A program made the translations under genes and the position numbers. Below are positions 35,578-45,445 of a DNA stretch of 64,000 bases, in pieces. The notes beneath the pieces are model-generated. The model did no database searches, was not told where the DNA came from, and saw nothing but the letters and a program-made list of their open reading frames with translations. This DNA comes from SKUL01 sp964487545 (GTDB taxonomy: Bacteria > Bacteroidota > Bacteroidia > Flavobacteriales_D > SKUL01): NCBI GenBank assembly GCA_964487545.1, contig CAZARI010000001.1, positions 111,115-175,114 on the forward strand, given 5' to 3'. Each line of letters opens with the position of its first letter. Position 1 is the first letter of the stretch.

Positions 35578-37391
35578 TAGTTAATTCTTTTCAATTCGTA
35601 ATTGTCGTACTGCAGCAGATAAATGTGGCGATTGATGGTGGCATTGGGCTGTGGGTCGAAACGAAATCCGAGGTGAATGCCATTGTGCTCAAGCGCATTC
35701 AAATGCTGCGGAAAATCCAAACCGTGCTTAAGCAGGTTGCTCAAAAAGTACCAGGCCACATCAAACCCAAGAAATGCATAGCCATCACTTCCGGGTTCCT
35801 GTTCATATTGTTTGCGATACAAGTCAATAAAAGACTGCGTGGATTCCTGTTCAAAATTGAGAAAAGTGGAAGAAGGCACCGTTAATTTAAACCGGTTTTT
35901 ATACACCATGTCGATGTTGTGATAATCCTGCCACTTCTCCATTCCGATCACCTGAATATCATATTCACTACTTTTCACATTGCTCAGGCGATTCATAAAA
36001 TCACTGACAAAGCCCAGGTCTGTCGACGGAACTACCACAATGTTTCTTCGATTCTCCTGAAGTTTATTCTTGACCGGATCAATGCCAAACTTATCGAGCT
36101 TCACAACAGGTAGGGTGATACCGTCACCCATCGGCGACTGGTAGCTATCGATAAAAGCCTGAACAAAATCGTGGTCTTTAAACTTGTCGCTATCCACCAC
36201 AACCACGTTGTCGGTAAAATGCATTTTGGCCACATAGCGGCTCAGGAAGCGCACCTGTTGCATGGCATTAGAGTGCACAATATAGCTTCCTGAATATCGG
36301 GTTTGCAGCCGCTGATTGGGCACGGGCGCCACCACGGTGATGCCAAGCGGAGCGGCCCATTTAGAAACCATTTCAAAACTTTCGCGGTGAAGCGGACCGA
36401 TTATCAGGTGCAGCTTTTTCATTATAGGATCTTTCAGCAAATCGTCGAGTACTATCAGATCGTCGGAGACATCGTGTACAAACAATTCGACCTGTAGCCC
36501 TGATTGCACCAGCGAATCGACAGCCAGTTGTACTCCGCGATACATTTCAGCCGCAATCCGTGTCAGCGTGTACAATTGCAAGGGTTGTGTGGGGTTGTAA
36601 TCCTTGAGCAGACTGTCTTGAATGGCGGTAGAAAACGGCAGCATCAGCCCCACGTTATAGGTATTGCGCGAACCGGTTAAAAGAGGTTGAACAATTTTCA
36701 TCGTGTCGCGTTGCGCAAGGTATTCATCGGTGTATTTCGGAATGCGCAAAACAACGCCCTGAGGCAGTGTGTCTCTTAAATTGTTCAGTAATTTCAGTGA
36801 GTCGATGCTGACTTCATAGGTGCGCGCAATGGAATAAAACGTTTCGCCAGGTTTAACATGATGGGTCATCAGGCTATCATGCTGGGCGGGTTGAATTGCC
36901 ACCGGATCATCAACCGGTATATCGCCGGTGAAGATGCGCAATACCTGCCCCGGTTTAAGTCCCTCGTTCGCTTCGGGATTGTGCTCAAGAATGCTGTTGA
37001 CATCAATATTGTATTTTCTGGAGATCGCAAAAAGCGTCTCTCTACGCTCTACTACGTGTTCGAGATATTGTCCGGAAATTTCAGGAGGATTATCGCGTGC
37101 CGCCTTTCGATCGACTCCCTTTTCAGGTATGAGAATTTCCTCACCGATGCTCAGTCCATCACGGGCACCTGGATTGTGCTCCAGCAGCACATCGATGGTT
37201 GTTGAGTATTTCTTGCTGATGGCAAAAAGAGTGTGTCCTTTTTCAACTACGTGCACCAGATATCGCTGCCCCTCAATGCGGCGCGTTTCCTGACCAAACA
37301 GGTGAAGCTGGCCAAATAACAGCGCCAGCAACAAAAGATACTTTATCCTATTCCCATTCAATGGTAGCAGGAGGTTTTGAACTGATATCAT
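35577..37391 (-). CDS. Protein with three LysM domains and a periplasmic-binding-protein-like domain
   Basis: After an N-terminal signal (a hydrophobic stretch ending LFGQ) come three LysM domains at about 44-89, 109-153 and 176-218 (recognisable by YLVHVVEKGHTLFAISKKYS, ISRKYNIDV, HHVKPGETFYSIART). The rest, about 380 residues, resembles type I periplasmic binding proteins (LMLPFSTAI, IIGPLHRESF, VVVDSDKFKDHDF, FLGFDVAWYFLS). It likely binds peptidoglycan and is a structural or sensing envelope protein. The ATG at 37391 is used; a closer TTG at 37361 would also give a signal peptide. It overlaps guaA by 44 bp and hemF by 1 bp. Confidence 0.85.
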   Translation of the reverse strand: MISVQNLLLPLNGNRIKYLLLLALLFGQLHLFGQETRRIEGQRYLVHVVEKGHTLFAISKKYSTTIDVLLEHNPGARDGLSIGEEILIPEKGVDRKAARDNPPEISGQYLEHVVERRETLFAISRKYNIDVNSILEHNPEANEGLKPGQVLRIFTGDIPVDDPVAIQPAQHDSLMTHHVKPGETFYSIARTYEVSIDSLKLLNNLRDTLPQGVVLRIPKYTDEYLAQRDTMKIVQPLLTGSRNTYNVGLMLPFSTAIQDSLLKDYNPTQPLQLYTLTRIAAEMYRGVQLAVDSLVQSGLQVELFVHDVSDDLIVLDDLLKDPIMKKLHLIIGPLHRESFEMVSKWAAPLGITVVAPVPNQRLQTRYSGSYIVHSNAMQQVRFLSRYVAKMHFTDNVVVVDSDKFKDHDFVQAFIDSYQSPMGDGITLPVVKLDKFGIDPVKNKLQENRRNIVVVPSTDLGFVSDFMNRLSNVKSSEYDIQVIGMEKWQDYHNIDMVYKNRFKLTVPSSTFLNFEQESTQSFIDLYRKQYEQEPGSDGYAFLGFDVAWYFLSNLLKHGLDFPQHLNALEHNGIHLGFRFDPQPNATINRHIYLLQYDNYELKRIN

Positions 37392-38877
37392 ACACAACAC
37401 GGTTCACGCCTTTAACGCGATTGATAATTTTATTGCTGATTGCTGCGAGAAAATCGTAGGGTAAGTGGCACCAGTCGGCAGTCATCCCATCAGTTGACGT
37501 CACCGCCCGCAGTGCTACAGCGTTTTCGTAGGTTCTTTCGTCGCCCATCACCCCCACTGATTGCACCGGCAGAAGGATAACGCCCGCCTGCCAAACTTCA
37601 TCATATAATCCTGCCTCGCGCAAGCCGTTGATAAATATATGATCGGCCTCTTGCAAAAGGTGTACCTTTTCGGGTGTCACTTCGCCCAGAATGCGGATTC
37701 CAAATCCCGGACCGGGAAATGGATGTCTACCCAGAATCGCTGCCGGCATATTCAGCGATTTACCCACACGGCGAACTTCGTCTTTGAACAGCGACCGCAA
37801 GGGTTCCACCACTTTTAGTTTCATGAAATCGGGCAAACCGCCCACGTTGTGGTGGCTTTTGATCGTTGCCGACGGACCATTTACCGACACCGATTCGATT
37901 ACATCGGGATAAATGGTGCCCTGTCCGAGCCATTTAACCTCTTCGATCAGGTGCGCTTCTTCGTCAAACACATCGATAAAAACCCGTCCGATGGCCTTTC
38001 GCTTTTCTTCGGGATCGGTAATTCCCGCCAAGGCACGGTAAAACTGGTCACTGGCATCAACCCCTTTTACGTTTAGCCCCATTCCTTTATATCCTTCGAG
38101 CACCGATTCAAATTCATTTTTACGCAGCAGCCCGTTGTTAACGAAAATGCAATATAAATTTTTGCCGATGGCCTGATGCAGCAACAAAGCGGCAACAGAC
38201 GAATCCACGCCACCGCTCAAACCCAGAACTACCCGGTCGTTTTGTAATTGTCCGCGCAGGGTTTTTACAGTCGATTCCGCAAAAGCATCTGGTGTCCAAC
38301 CCTGGCGGCAGCCGCAAATGTCAACCACAAAGTTTTTCAGCAGGGTGACGCCTTCTACCGAGTGGTATACTTCCGGATGAAACTGGATGCCGTAGGTTTC
38401 TTCACCTTTTATATGATATCCTGCCACTTTAACATCTTCGGTGCTGGCAATGATCTCGTAGTTTTCGGGCAACTCACCGATGGTATCGCCGTGCGACATC
38501 CACACCTGCGAAAAATTACTGACCCCTTTCATCAGTTGGTGCCCCTTATCTACAAAGTTGAGATTGGCGCGTCCGTACTCTCTGATCTCGGCCGGACGAA
38601 CGCTGCCGCCATCAGCGTGTACCATCCATTGCGCACCATAGCAAACGCCTAGCAAAGGAAATCGCTTTCTGAAATGATCTGCCCTGGGATGGGGCGCATT
38701 TTCATCATGAACCGAATGCGGACTACCCGAAAAAATAACGCCTTTTACGTTGTCCAGGTTTTCTGGAATGTGATGATAAGGATGAATTTCGCAGTAAACA
38801 TTGAGTTCGCGAACCCGACGCGCAATCAGTTGTGTGTATTGCGAACCGAAATCAAGGATTAAGATCATTTCTGGCAT
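37348..38877 (-). CDS. guaA: GMP synthase (glutamine-hydrolysing)
   Basis: GuaA makes GMP from XMP, ATP and glutamine. The 509-residue protein has an N-terminal class I glutamine amidotransferase domain with the nucleophile Cys in LLGVCYGAQ and the His-Glu in QFHPEVYHS; then an ATP-pyrophosphatase domain with the PP-loop LSGGVDSS; then the C-terminal dimerisation domain ending in PPATIEWE. The ATG at 38877 is used (a second one at 38868 is also possible); a longer frame adds 11 residues of unlikely sequence. It is upstream of the LysM gene with overlapping ends. Confidence 0.97.
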   Translation of the reverse strand: MPEMILILDFGSQYTQLIARRVRELNVYCEIHPYHHIPENLDNVKGVIFSGSPHSVHDENAPHPRADHFRKRFPLLGVCYGAQWMVHADGGSVRPAEIREYGRANLNFVDKGHQLMKGVSNFSQVWMSHGDTIGELPENYEIIASTEDVKVAGYHIKGEETYGIQFHPEVYHSVEGVTLLKNFVVDICGCRQGWTPDAFAESTVKTLRGQLQNDRVVLGLSGGVDSSVAALLLHQAIGKNLYCIFVNNGLLRKNEFESVLEGYKGMGLNVKGVDASDQFYRALAGITDPEEKRKAIGRVFIDVFDEEAHLIEEVKWLGQGTIYPDVIESVSVNGPSATIKSHHNVGGLPDFMKLKVVEPLRSLFKDEVRRVGKSLNMPAAILGRHPFPGPGFGIRILGEVTPEKVHLLQEADHIFINGLREAGLYDEVWQAGVILLPVQSVGVMGDERTYENAVALRAVTSTDGMTADWCHLPYDFLAAISNKIINRVKGVNRVVYDISSKPPATIEWE

Positions 38878-39164
38878 GGCGCAAAGATAGCAGCAATTGT
38901 TTTTGAACACCCGCGTCCTGACTATCTTTTACACCTGCTTTTGGGGAAAAATGTCTTGGTGAAAATAGTGAGTCGGCTATTTTTGATGGCCAAACAACAT
39001 TAAATTTCGTTTTTAGATGCTCCTTCCGGGTGCATAATTTTGTGATCCAAATATGGTGGCGCTCATTGTTGTGTTTCCTCATCATTAACAAACTAACATC
39101 TGTTTTTAAATTGCGCCGATCTGCCTGATTTTTTGGTACTTTTACAAGGCATTGCGAAAATAGG

Positions 39165-41414
39165 ATGTACCTGAAGCTGATCATATTGGCGCTATTAACC
39201 GGGCTGATGACTTCAACATCAGCTCAAACGGTATTTGTGCCAGGCGACATTATGCTTGTTGCCATCAATGCCAATAACGGTTGCGGTGCTTCGTCAGGAT
39301 CAGATGATCTTAGTTTTTTGAGTTTCAAAGACATCACTACGGGCACCACTTTCGATATTACAGATAACGGTTGGGAGCGCGCAAACAGCAACCGCTGGGC
39401 CACCACCGAAGGAGTGTTGCGCATTACCCGAACGGGCAACACCATCCCGGCTGGAACTGTGTTTACGCTGCGGGTCGTTTCAAACAGCCACAACGTCATT
39501 GGCATATACCCCGACAACAACTGGAGCTCTGTGAGCCTGAATGGGGCAAACAACTATTTTAACATGAATACCAACGGCGATCAGCTTTTCATTATGCAAG
39601 GTGGTGTGTGGAACGCCCCCGGTCAACACCAAGGCACGTACAGCGGCACTATCCTTTTTGGATTTTCTACCAACAACGGATGGACTCCTTTTACTGGAAG
39701 CGACTTAGGCACAGGAGAATCGGCTATGTATCCTGGGATGCTTTGTCTTAGTCTGGCACCTACCGCCGAATCGGATTACAATAAATATACCGGCGCAACA
39801 TCGGCGACTAATCAGCGGGCGTGGATTACTAGGGTAAGCGACCCATCCAACTGGACCGCTTACGCAAATTGCAATGCGTTTCAAAACAATGGCCCGCAAT
39901 ACCAAAACGGAATCACCTTTGGCATTACTGTCGAAGGTTTTCGTTCAGGATATTGGTTTGGCAGTCTCAGCAGCGACTGGTTTAATTGCGAAAATTGGGA
40001 AAATATGCTGATTCCAGATGCCACCACCGATGTGCTGATAAGACCGAACAATGCGATTGAAGGTCCTTTTAACGATGCGATAATCGACAACAGCGACATC
40101 GCCATAGCGCACAGCATCGACATTCAAAACGGCGCCACTGCATTTATTCAACCGGGCGGCGAATTACAGATTGAAGAAAACCTGCGCAACAACGGTATCT
40201 TTAATATTTCGGGTGCCATCGTTTTACAGGGCAACCAAGAAAGTTTGATTTGGGGCGAAGGTGGGCTTTCGGTGCAACAACTCACGCTCAACAAATCGGG
40301 AGGCGCGGCTATTCAGGCCGACACGTTGGTAACGATCAAGGCCAACGGACAACTTATCTTTAGCTCGGGAATCCTTACCCCAACCGGATTGAACCGTGTT
40401 GATTTTGAGAATAACGCAACGGTTTTCGGTGCATCAAACAATGGTTTTGTGAATGGGATGGTGCGTAAAACCGGCAACCAGAATTTTCAGTTTCCCGTGG
40501 GCGACGATGGGTTTTTTCAACCCATCGGTATCGAAAACATTGCCACCGCCGGATCGATTTACGAAGCGCGGTTTCTCCATCAGAATGGCCCGGGAACCTA
40601 CAGCTACAACTGGGAGCCATCCATTACCAACGTGGCCACTTGCAACTACTGGCTACTGGAAAAATTATCGGGAAGCACGGCGCGGGTTAGGCTGAGTTGG
40701 GGCAACGACGACGATTGCGAAATCAATGCACCAACCGATCTTGTGGTGAGTCGATACAACGGTGCGATGTGGGTTAACCACTGGCAACAATCCATCACCG
40801 GAAATGCAGCGGCTGGCACGGTGCTTTCGTCAGACCTTATCACACAGTCGGGACCGTTTGCACTGGCCTCCACCAGCAATCAAAATCCACTTCCGGTGAC
40901 TTGGTTGCAGTTTGAAGCAATTCAGAAGAACCATTCTGTTGCACTTAACTGGAGTACCGCCAGCGAAACCAACAACGATTACTTCGCTGTGGAGCACTCA
41001 ACCGACGGTTTTTTCTTTCGTGAACTCGCTCGTCTTTCTGGAGCCGGAAACAGCAGTCAGGAATTGAACTATTCGTGGGTTCATCAACGCCCTGGTTCGG
41101 GCCATCATTATTATCGCATTCGGCAGGTTGATTTTAACGGTCAATATTCTCAGTCAGAAATCAGGCATGTGAAAATTGATCATCGCGGATTGTATCAGCT
41201 CGAGCTAACCGATGGCTGGTTGCGCGTTATCACCGCGAAAGATGTTTCAGATGCAGCCATTTCTATTTATGACCCGACAGGCCGGCTGGTCTTTCACGAG
41301 GATGCGACCTACGGAAAACGCTTTGAAATTTCGCTGAACGCGCTTTCAGTCGGAATCTACATTCTTAAGTTTCAATCGGCCGGCATGCATTTCACTGAGC
41401 GATTTTACCGTTGA
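39165..41414 (+). CDS. Large secreted protein with type IX secretion sorting domain
   Basis: A 749-residue surface or secreted protein. The signal peptide (ending TSAQ) is followed by an N-terminal beta-domain (SFLSFKDITTGTTFDITDNG), a middle region of parallel-beta repeats (LRNNGIFNISGAIVLQGNQ, QADTLVTIKANGQLIFSSG), a bundle where FPVGDDG and WLLEKLSG occur, then a fibronectin-like VTWLQFEA domain, and at the end a T9SS C-terminal domain (DAAISIYDPTGRLVFHED, ISLNALSVGIYILKF). Function is unknown, but export by the type IX system is well supported by the C-terminus. It is alone on the plus strand, ending 1 bp from bshC. Confidence 0.85.
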   Translation: MYLKLIILALLTGLMTSTSAQTVFVPGDIMLVAINANNGCGASSGSDDLSFLSFKDITTGTTFDITDNGWERANSNRWATTEGVLRITRTGNTIPAGTVFTLRVVSNSHNVIGIYPDNNWSSVSLNGANNYFNMNTNGDQLFIMQGGVWNAPGQHQGTYSGTILFGFSTNNGWTPFTGSDLGTGESAMYPGMLCLSLAPTAESDYNKYTGATSATNQRAWITRVSDPSNWTAYANCNAFQNNGPQYQNGITFGITVEGFRSGYWFGSLSSDWFNCENWENMLIPDATTDVLIRPNNAIEGPFNDAIIDNSDIAIAHSIDIQNGATAFIQPGGELQIEENLRNNGIFNISGAIVLQGNQESLIWGEGGLSVQQLTLNKSGGAAIQADTLVTIKANGQLIFSSGILTPTGLNRVDFENNATVFGASNNGFVNGMVRKTGNQNFQFPVGDDGFFQPIGIENIATAGSIYEARFLHQNGPGTYSYNWEPSITNVATCNYWLLEKLSGSTARVRLSWGNDDDCEINAPTDLVVSRYNGAMWVNHWQQSITGNAAAGTVLSSDLITQSGPFALASTSNQNPLPVTWLQFEAIQKNHSVALNWSTASETNNDYFAVEHSTDGFFFRELARLSGAGNSSQELNYSWVHQRPGSGHHYYRIRQVDFNGQYSQSEIRHVKIDHRGLYQLELTDGWLRVITAKDVSDAAISIYDPTGRLVFHEDATYGKRFEISLNALSVGIYILKFQSAGMHFTERFYR

Positions 41415-41415
41415 G

Positions 41416-42999
41416 TTACCGTTCTTCGATCACCGCGAATTCCAGTTGCAATGGATCGAGTTCCTCCATTAATGTTTTGAGAAATCCGGTTCCGTATCGG
41501 GCGTAGTATTCAAAAAAGTTGTGGCTTCTTTCCTGCAATCCACCCCCAGGAAACAAGCGGTCGAAGATGTGGTTGATCCGATCGATGGTCAGTCCATGGC
41601 GTAATTTTTCGGCCTTCATCATACGTTTTTCGATTCGCACCAACATTTTAGCCGCTCGTGCTCCGTCGGCCAAGACCATTTTCTCGAAGGTAGGATCAGA
41701 TTTGGCGGCTCGGCTGGAAATTTCGCGAAAAATCATGGCCAGTTTATTCCGGTCGTTTTCGAGCGACAATTCGTGTTCGCTTTTTTGGTGCACCATGGTT
41801 TTGATCAGCTCCTCACGATCTTGAAATAAATCGGCCACTTGGAGGTTCATGTGTTCCATTTTGCGTGTTTCACTGCGTGTGGCCCACAACACCGAGTTAC
41901 GTAATAACAACACTGGAAATGGCACTTGTGCAGCGTCAAAAACACCCTTCAACTGAAACCAATAAGCCAGCTCTCCACCACCACCGATATAGCTCAGATT
42001 GGGAAGAATGACTTCCTGATACAACGGTCGCAATGCCACATTTGGACTGAATCTTTCGGGATAGGCGTCCAATTCGGCCAGTATTTCCTCTTTAGAAAAC
42101 GAAATGCTCGTATGCAACACCACGTATTGGCCGTCACGAAAAACAATGCGTTCGCGCAACTGATCGCCCAAGTAAAAAAGGTTGATTTCTCGCGGAGTGA
42201 CCTGCAATGGATAATGCTTTTCGAGTGCAGAATTGGTTTTAGAAATGGCTTTGAAAGAAAAATGTTCGGTTAATTCGCGCTGGACGATGGGCGCAAATAA
42301 TCTTTTCAGTTCTCGGTCGTCGCCATCAACCACGAGAATTTCATTCGGTCCGAAAATTTCATAAACCAGATTTCGTGTGGCCTCCGCCAGGGTCATTTCT
42401 TCAGAAGCAAAGGTTTTTCGAAGAAAATCCATCACCACGTCTTTTTGTGGAGCACCGGTTAGCAATTCGTCTACTTCGTTGAGCGCATCTGCAATAGCCA
42501 CCAGTTTCATTCTGCCCACTGCTCCTCCTTGACCACTTTCCCAAATCACTTTTTGGTTATTGATGTGCAGGTGGTTAACCTCATCGAAATCGTGGTCTTC
42601 GGTAGCCATCCAAAAAACCGGAACGACATCTTTTCCTTGGTGCTGACTGCGCAACTTTTCGGCCAGCTTAATTGTCGAAACAATCTTATAGATAAAATAG
42701 AGTGGTCCGGTAAACAAACACAGTTGGTGGCCTGTCGTTACCGTATAGCAATGGGTGCTTTGCAGCCTTTCAATCAGGTTAGCTCCAGAATTGGTGGTGG
42801 CATGTTGCTTTTTGAGGGCGCCGATCAGGGTTTCACGGTGGGTGTAGGATGATTGTTTTTCGGCAATCTGATCGGAAAAAGAATCGGCATTGGAAAACCG
42901 GTGATAGAACGGTTTTAATGTGGCCTTTTCAGCAAGATAATCGACCACCACAGGAGAAAATTTGTTCGTGGCCCGGTAAGACAAATACGATGTTTGCAT
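41416..42999 (-). CDS. bshC: Bacillithiol biosynthesis cysteine-adding enzyme BshC
   Basis: BshC joins cysteine to glucosaminyl-malate, the last step of bacillithiol synthesis. The 527-residue length and segments match the family: VTTGHQLCLFTGPLYFIYKI near residue 100, VFWMATEDHDFDEVNH (nucleotide-binding-like site), and ALRPLYQEVILPNLSYIGGGGELAYW, with a C-terminal coiled-coil region. BshB1 is encoded at 2.5 kb in the same window, which supports both calls, although the two genes are 38 kb apart and not in one operon. A Leu-rich helical tail follows. Confidence 0.93.
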   Translation of the reverse strand: MQTSYLSYRATNKFSPVVVDYLAEKATLKPFYHRFSNADSFSDQIAEKQSSYTHRETLIGALKKQHATTNSGANLIERLQSTHCYTVTTGHQLCLFTGPLYFIYKIVSTIKLAEKLRSQHQGKDVVPVFWMATEDHDFDEVNHLHINNQKVIWESGQGGAVGRMKLVAIADALNEVDELLTGAPQKDVVMDFLRKTFASEEMTLAEATRNLVYEIFGPNEILVVDGDDRELKRLFAPIVQRELTEHFSFKAISKTNSALEKHYPLQVTPREINLFYLGDQLRERIVFRDGQYVVLHTSISFSKEEILAELDAYPERFSPNVALRPLYQEVILPNLSYIGGGGELAYWFQLKGVFDAAQVPFPVLLLRNSVLWATRSETRKMEHMNLQVADLFQDREELIKTMVHQKSEHELSLENDRNKLAMIFREISSRAAKSDPTFEKMVLADGARAAKMLVRIEKRMMKAEKLRHGLTIDRINHIFDRLFPGGGLQERSHNFFEYYARYGTGFLKTLMEELDPLQLEFAVIEER

Positions 43000-43168
43000 G
43001 GAGCAAAGTTAGCACAAGCGGATATATTCCTTTCAACCAATCGTATTTCATTGTTAAGGGTTGTTAATTCTGTGGCAACCGGTTGAAGCGTGTTTCGAAC
43101 ACCAAAAATTCTCCTTTTATTGCTGTCAAATTGATTATTTTCACAACGTCACAAAAAAAAACACAAGC

Positions 43169-43720
43169 ATGTTAATAGCAATAGGAATACTTGTTCTGCT
43201 CATCATCTGGTTGGTGAGCATATACAACCGGCTGGTGAAACTACGCCTCAGACGAGAGAACGCGTTTGCCGATATCGATGTGCAGTTGCACCAACGCCAC
43301 GATTTGATTCCGCAACTTCTCGGTTCGGTTAAAGGGTATATGGAACACGAAGCTGGAGTCTTAACACAGGTTACGCAAGCTCGAACCAGGGCGGTAAATG
43401 CCAGCTCGATTAATGAAAAGATTGAAGCCGAAAACGATCTTACCCGCGCATTGGGCGGATTAAATGTTCAGGTGGAAGCCTATCCCGAGCTAAAAGCCAA
43501 CGAAAACTTTATGCATTTGCAGCGCGAAATTGCAGACATCGAAAACAAGCTCGCTGCTGTTCGGCGATTCTTTAACTCTGCCACGCGCGAGCTCAACACG
43601 GCCATTCAAACTTTTCCAAATAACCTGGTGGCAGGCATGTTTGGTTTCGATAATCAGCCCATGTTTGAGTTGGGTGCCGAGCGCGAAACCATTTCTCAAC
43701 GCCCCGACATTTCATTTTAA
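43169..43720 (+). CDS. lemA: LemA family protein
   Basis: LemA proteins have one N-terminal membrane helix and a helical cytoplasmic or periplasmic bundle; function is unclear. The 183-residue protein opens MLIAIGILVLLIIWLVSIYN, then NAFADIDVQLHQRHDLIPQL and the family-typical YPELKANENFMHLQ and FFNSATRELNTAIQTFPNNL motif. The ATG at 43169 is chosen; a longer in-frame start would add a 36-residue tail. It is followed after 7 bp by an M48 peptidase, the classic LemA-HtpX-like pairing. Confidence 0.92.
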   Translation: MLIAIGILVLLIIWLVSIYNRLVKLRLRRENAFADIDVQLHQRHDLIPQLLGSVKGYMEHEAGVLTQVTQARTRAVNASSINEKIEAENDLTRALGGLNVQVEAYPELKANENFMHLQREIADIENKLAAVRRFFNSATRELNTAIQTFPNNLVAGMFGFDNQPMFELGAERETISQRPDISF

Positions 43721-43727
43721 TTAAGCC

Positions 43728-44675
43728 GTGTCTGCATACTTAGGAATTCAAACTCAGATTGCCCGCAACAACCGCCTGTCGGTTATTTATCTGCTGGCCT
43801 TTCCCTTGCTCATCCTCGTCATGGTGTGGGCGTTTATCTTTTTGGCAGGTGTCGATCCCTATGCACCCGATCGCGTTGGTGCTGCCCACTTGATGTTTGT
43901 TGAGGCCATTCCGATGGTGGCTACCGTGGTCATCATCTGGTTTATGATTGCCTATTTCTTTAATACATCGCTCATCAAGGCGGCAACCAAGGCCAAGACG
44001 CTCGATCGCAAAAACCACATGCGCGTTTATAACCTCACCGAAAATCTGTGCATGAGTCAGGGAATGAATATGCCCAAACTCAATATTATTGAAAGCGATG
44101 CGCTCAACGCGTTTGCAAGTGGAATCAATGAAAAAACATTTACCGTTACACTCACGCGCGGATTGATAGAAAAGCTCAACGACGAAGAACTGGAAGGCGT
44201 AATTGCCCACGAGCTCATGCATATCAAAAACCGCGATGTTCGTTTACTGATTGTGACAATCATTTTTGTCGGGATTTTTTCTTTTGTTGTGCAGATTTTG
44301 CTTCGGTCGCTGTTTTACCGAAATATTGGACGAAGCTCTGACCGCAACCGCAATTCGGGAGTTGCCATTTTAATTGCACTGGCATTGGCATTGGTGGCCT
44401 ACTTTTTATCGATGCTGTTTAAATTCGGTATCTCTCGCAAGCGCGAATACATGGCCGATGCCGGAGCGGCCGATATGACCAAGAATCCCCGGGCACTGGC
44501 TTCGGCACTGCGGAAAATTTCGGGCAATCATCAACTGAATGTCAACGATGATGTAAAGCAGATGTTCATCGAAAACGAGCCCAAAAAGGACGCACGCGGT
44601 GGATTCAGTTTCACCCAGTTGTTTGCAACCCACCCCCCGATCGAAAAACGAATACAAGTACTCGAAAATTTTTGA
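43728..44675 (+). CDS. M48-family membrane metallopeptidase (HtpX-like)
   Basis: A 315-residue zinc protease of the inner membrane. The catalytic motif is HELMH at 161-165 (VIAHELMHIKNRD), with a later Glu-bearing segment (RKREYMADAGAADMTKNP). Two N-terminal and two central helices place the active site on the cytoplasmic side, as in HtpX, which degrades damaged membrane proteins. The start is GTG at 43728, which follows lemA by 7 bp and gives the expected N-terminus. A bidirectional terminator follows. Confidence 0.92.
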   Translation: MSAYLGIQTQIARNNRLSVIYLLAFPLLILVMVWAFIFLAGVDPYAPDRVGAAHLMFVEAIPMVATVVIIWFMIAYFFNTSLIKAATKAKTLDRKNHMRVYNLTENLCMSQGMNMPKLNIIESDALNAFASGINEKTFTVTLTRGLIEKLNDEELEGVIAHELMHIKNRDVRLLIVTIIFVGIFSFVVQILLRSLFYRNIGRSSDRNRNSGVAILIALALALVAYFLSMLFKFGISRKREYMADAGAADMTKNPRALASALRKISGNHQLNVNDDVKQMFIENEPKKDARGGFSFTQLFATHPPIEKRIQVLENF

Positions 44676-44676
44676 T

Positions 44677-44715
44677 AAAAAAAGAGGCTGCCCGAATGGA
44701 GACAGCCTCTTTTTT
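44677..44715. terminator. Bidirectional intrinsic terminator
   Basis: AAAAAAGAGGCTG at the left pairs with CAGCCTCTTTTTT at the right, loop of 12 nt. The A and T tracts serve both the lemA/M48 operon and the convergent FKBP gene. Confidence 0.85.
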
Positions 44716-44734
44716 GTGATGGATTTACAAATTG

Positions 44735-45427
44735 TTATTGCACAATTTCGAGAAGTTCAACTTCAAAAATTAGCGTTTCGTTTGGCCCAATTGGACCTGA
44801 TCCCTGTGGCCCGTAAGCCAAATCAGAAGGAATATAGAAAGCGTATTTAGCTCCTGGCTTCATCAGTTGCACGCCTTCGGTCCATCCGGGAATCACCTGG
44901 TTGAGGCCGAAAGTAATGGGCTCGCCACGTTCTACTGAACTGTCGAATACCGTTCCGTCCATCAGCGTGCCGTGGTAATGCACTTTTACCTGGCTGGTTT
45001 CGGTTGGATGCTCACCATTGCCTTCATTGATTACTTTGTATTGCAATCCACTTTCGGTAACCATTACGCCATCTTTCTTAGCGTTTTCGGCCAGAAAGTC
45101 TTCGCCCTTTTTAATGTTTGCTTCCTGCTGAACGGCCATCTGACTTTGCATATAGTTGCGCACCATCATATCCCCTTCTTCGGGCGAAAATGGATGATCG
45201 CCTTCGCTGTTTACGTTTTGAATGGCTTTGGCCACCACATCCGCATTCATCTCAATGCCTTGATTTTTCAGACTTGATGCCACAGAAAGCCCGATTGCAT
45301 AGCTCACCGAGTCGAGTTCGGTTTGTAGAGTTGCTTTACCAGCTTTTGCCGATTTGTTGTTGGTTTGTGCGCATGCTGTCATTAAGAGGAGCGTGGCCGT
45401 AATTGAGAAAAATAGTCGTTTCATCAT
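44735..45427 (-). CDS. FKBP-type peptidyl-prolyl isomerase lipoprotein
   Basis: The 230-residue protein has a lipoprotein signal (lipobox LLMTAC) then the helical FKBP N-terminal dimerisation domain (about 30-125: YAIGLSVASSLKNQGIEMNAD) and a C-terminal FKBP domain (about 130-230: VKVHYHGTLMDGTVFDSSVERG, PGAKYAFYIPSDLAYG, LIFEVELLEI). It catalyses proline isomerisation and helps folding in the periplasm. Resembles FkpA/Mip. It lies between a terminator and the YaaA gene, in a minus-strand run. Confidence 0.92.
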   Translation of the reverse strand: MMKRLFFSITATLLLMTACAQTNNKSAKAGKATLQTELDSVSYAIGLSVASSLKNQGIEMNADVVAKAIQNVNSEGDHPFSPEEGDMMVRNYMQSQMAVQQEANIKKGEDFLAENAKKDGVMVTESGLQYKVINEGNGEHPTETSQVKVHYHGTLMDGTVFDSSVERGEPITFGLNQVIPGWTEGVQLMKPGAKYAFYIPSDLAYGPQGSGPIGPNETLIFEVELLEIVQ

Positions 45428-45445
45428 TTAGTTTTTGTGTTTTGA

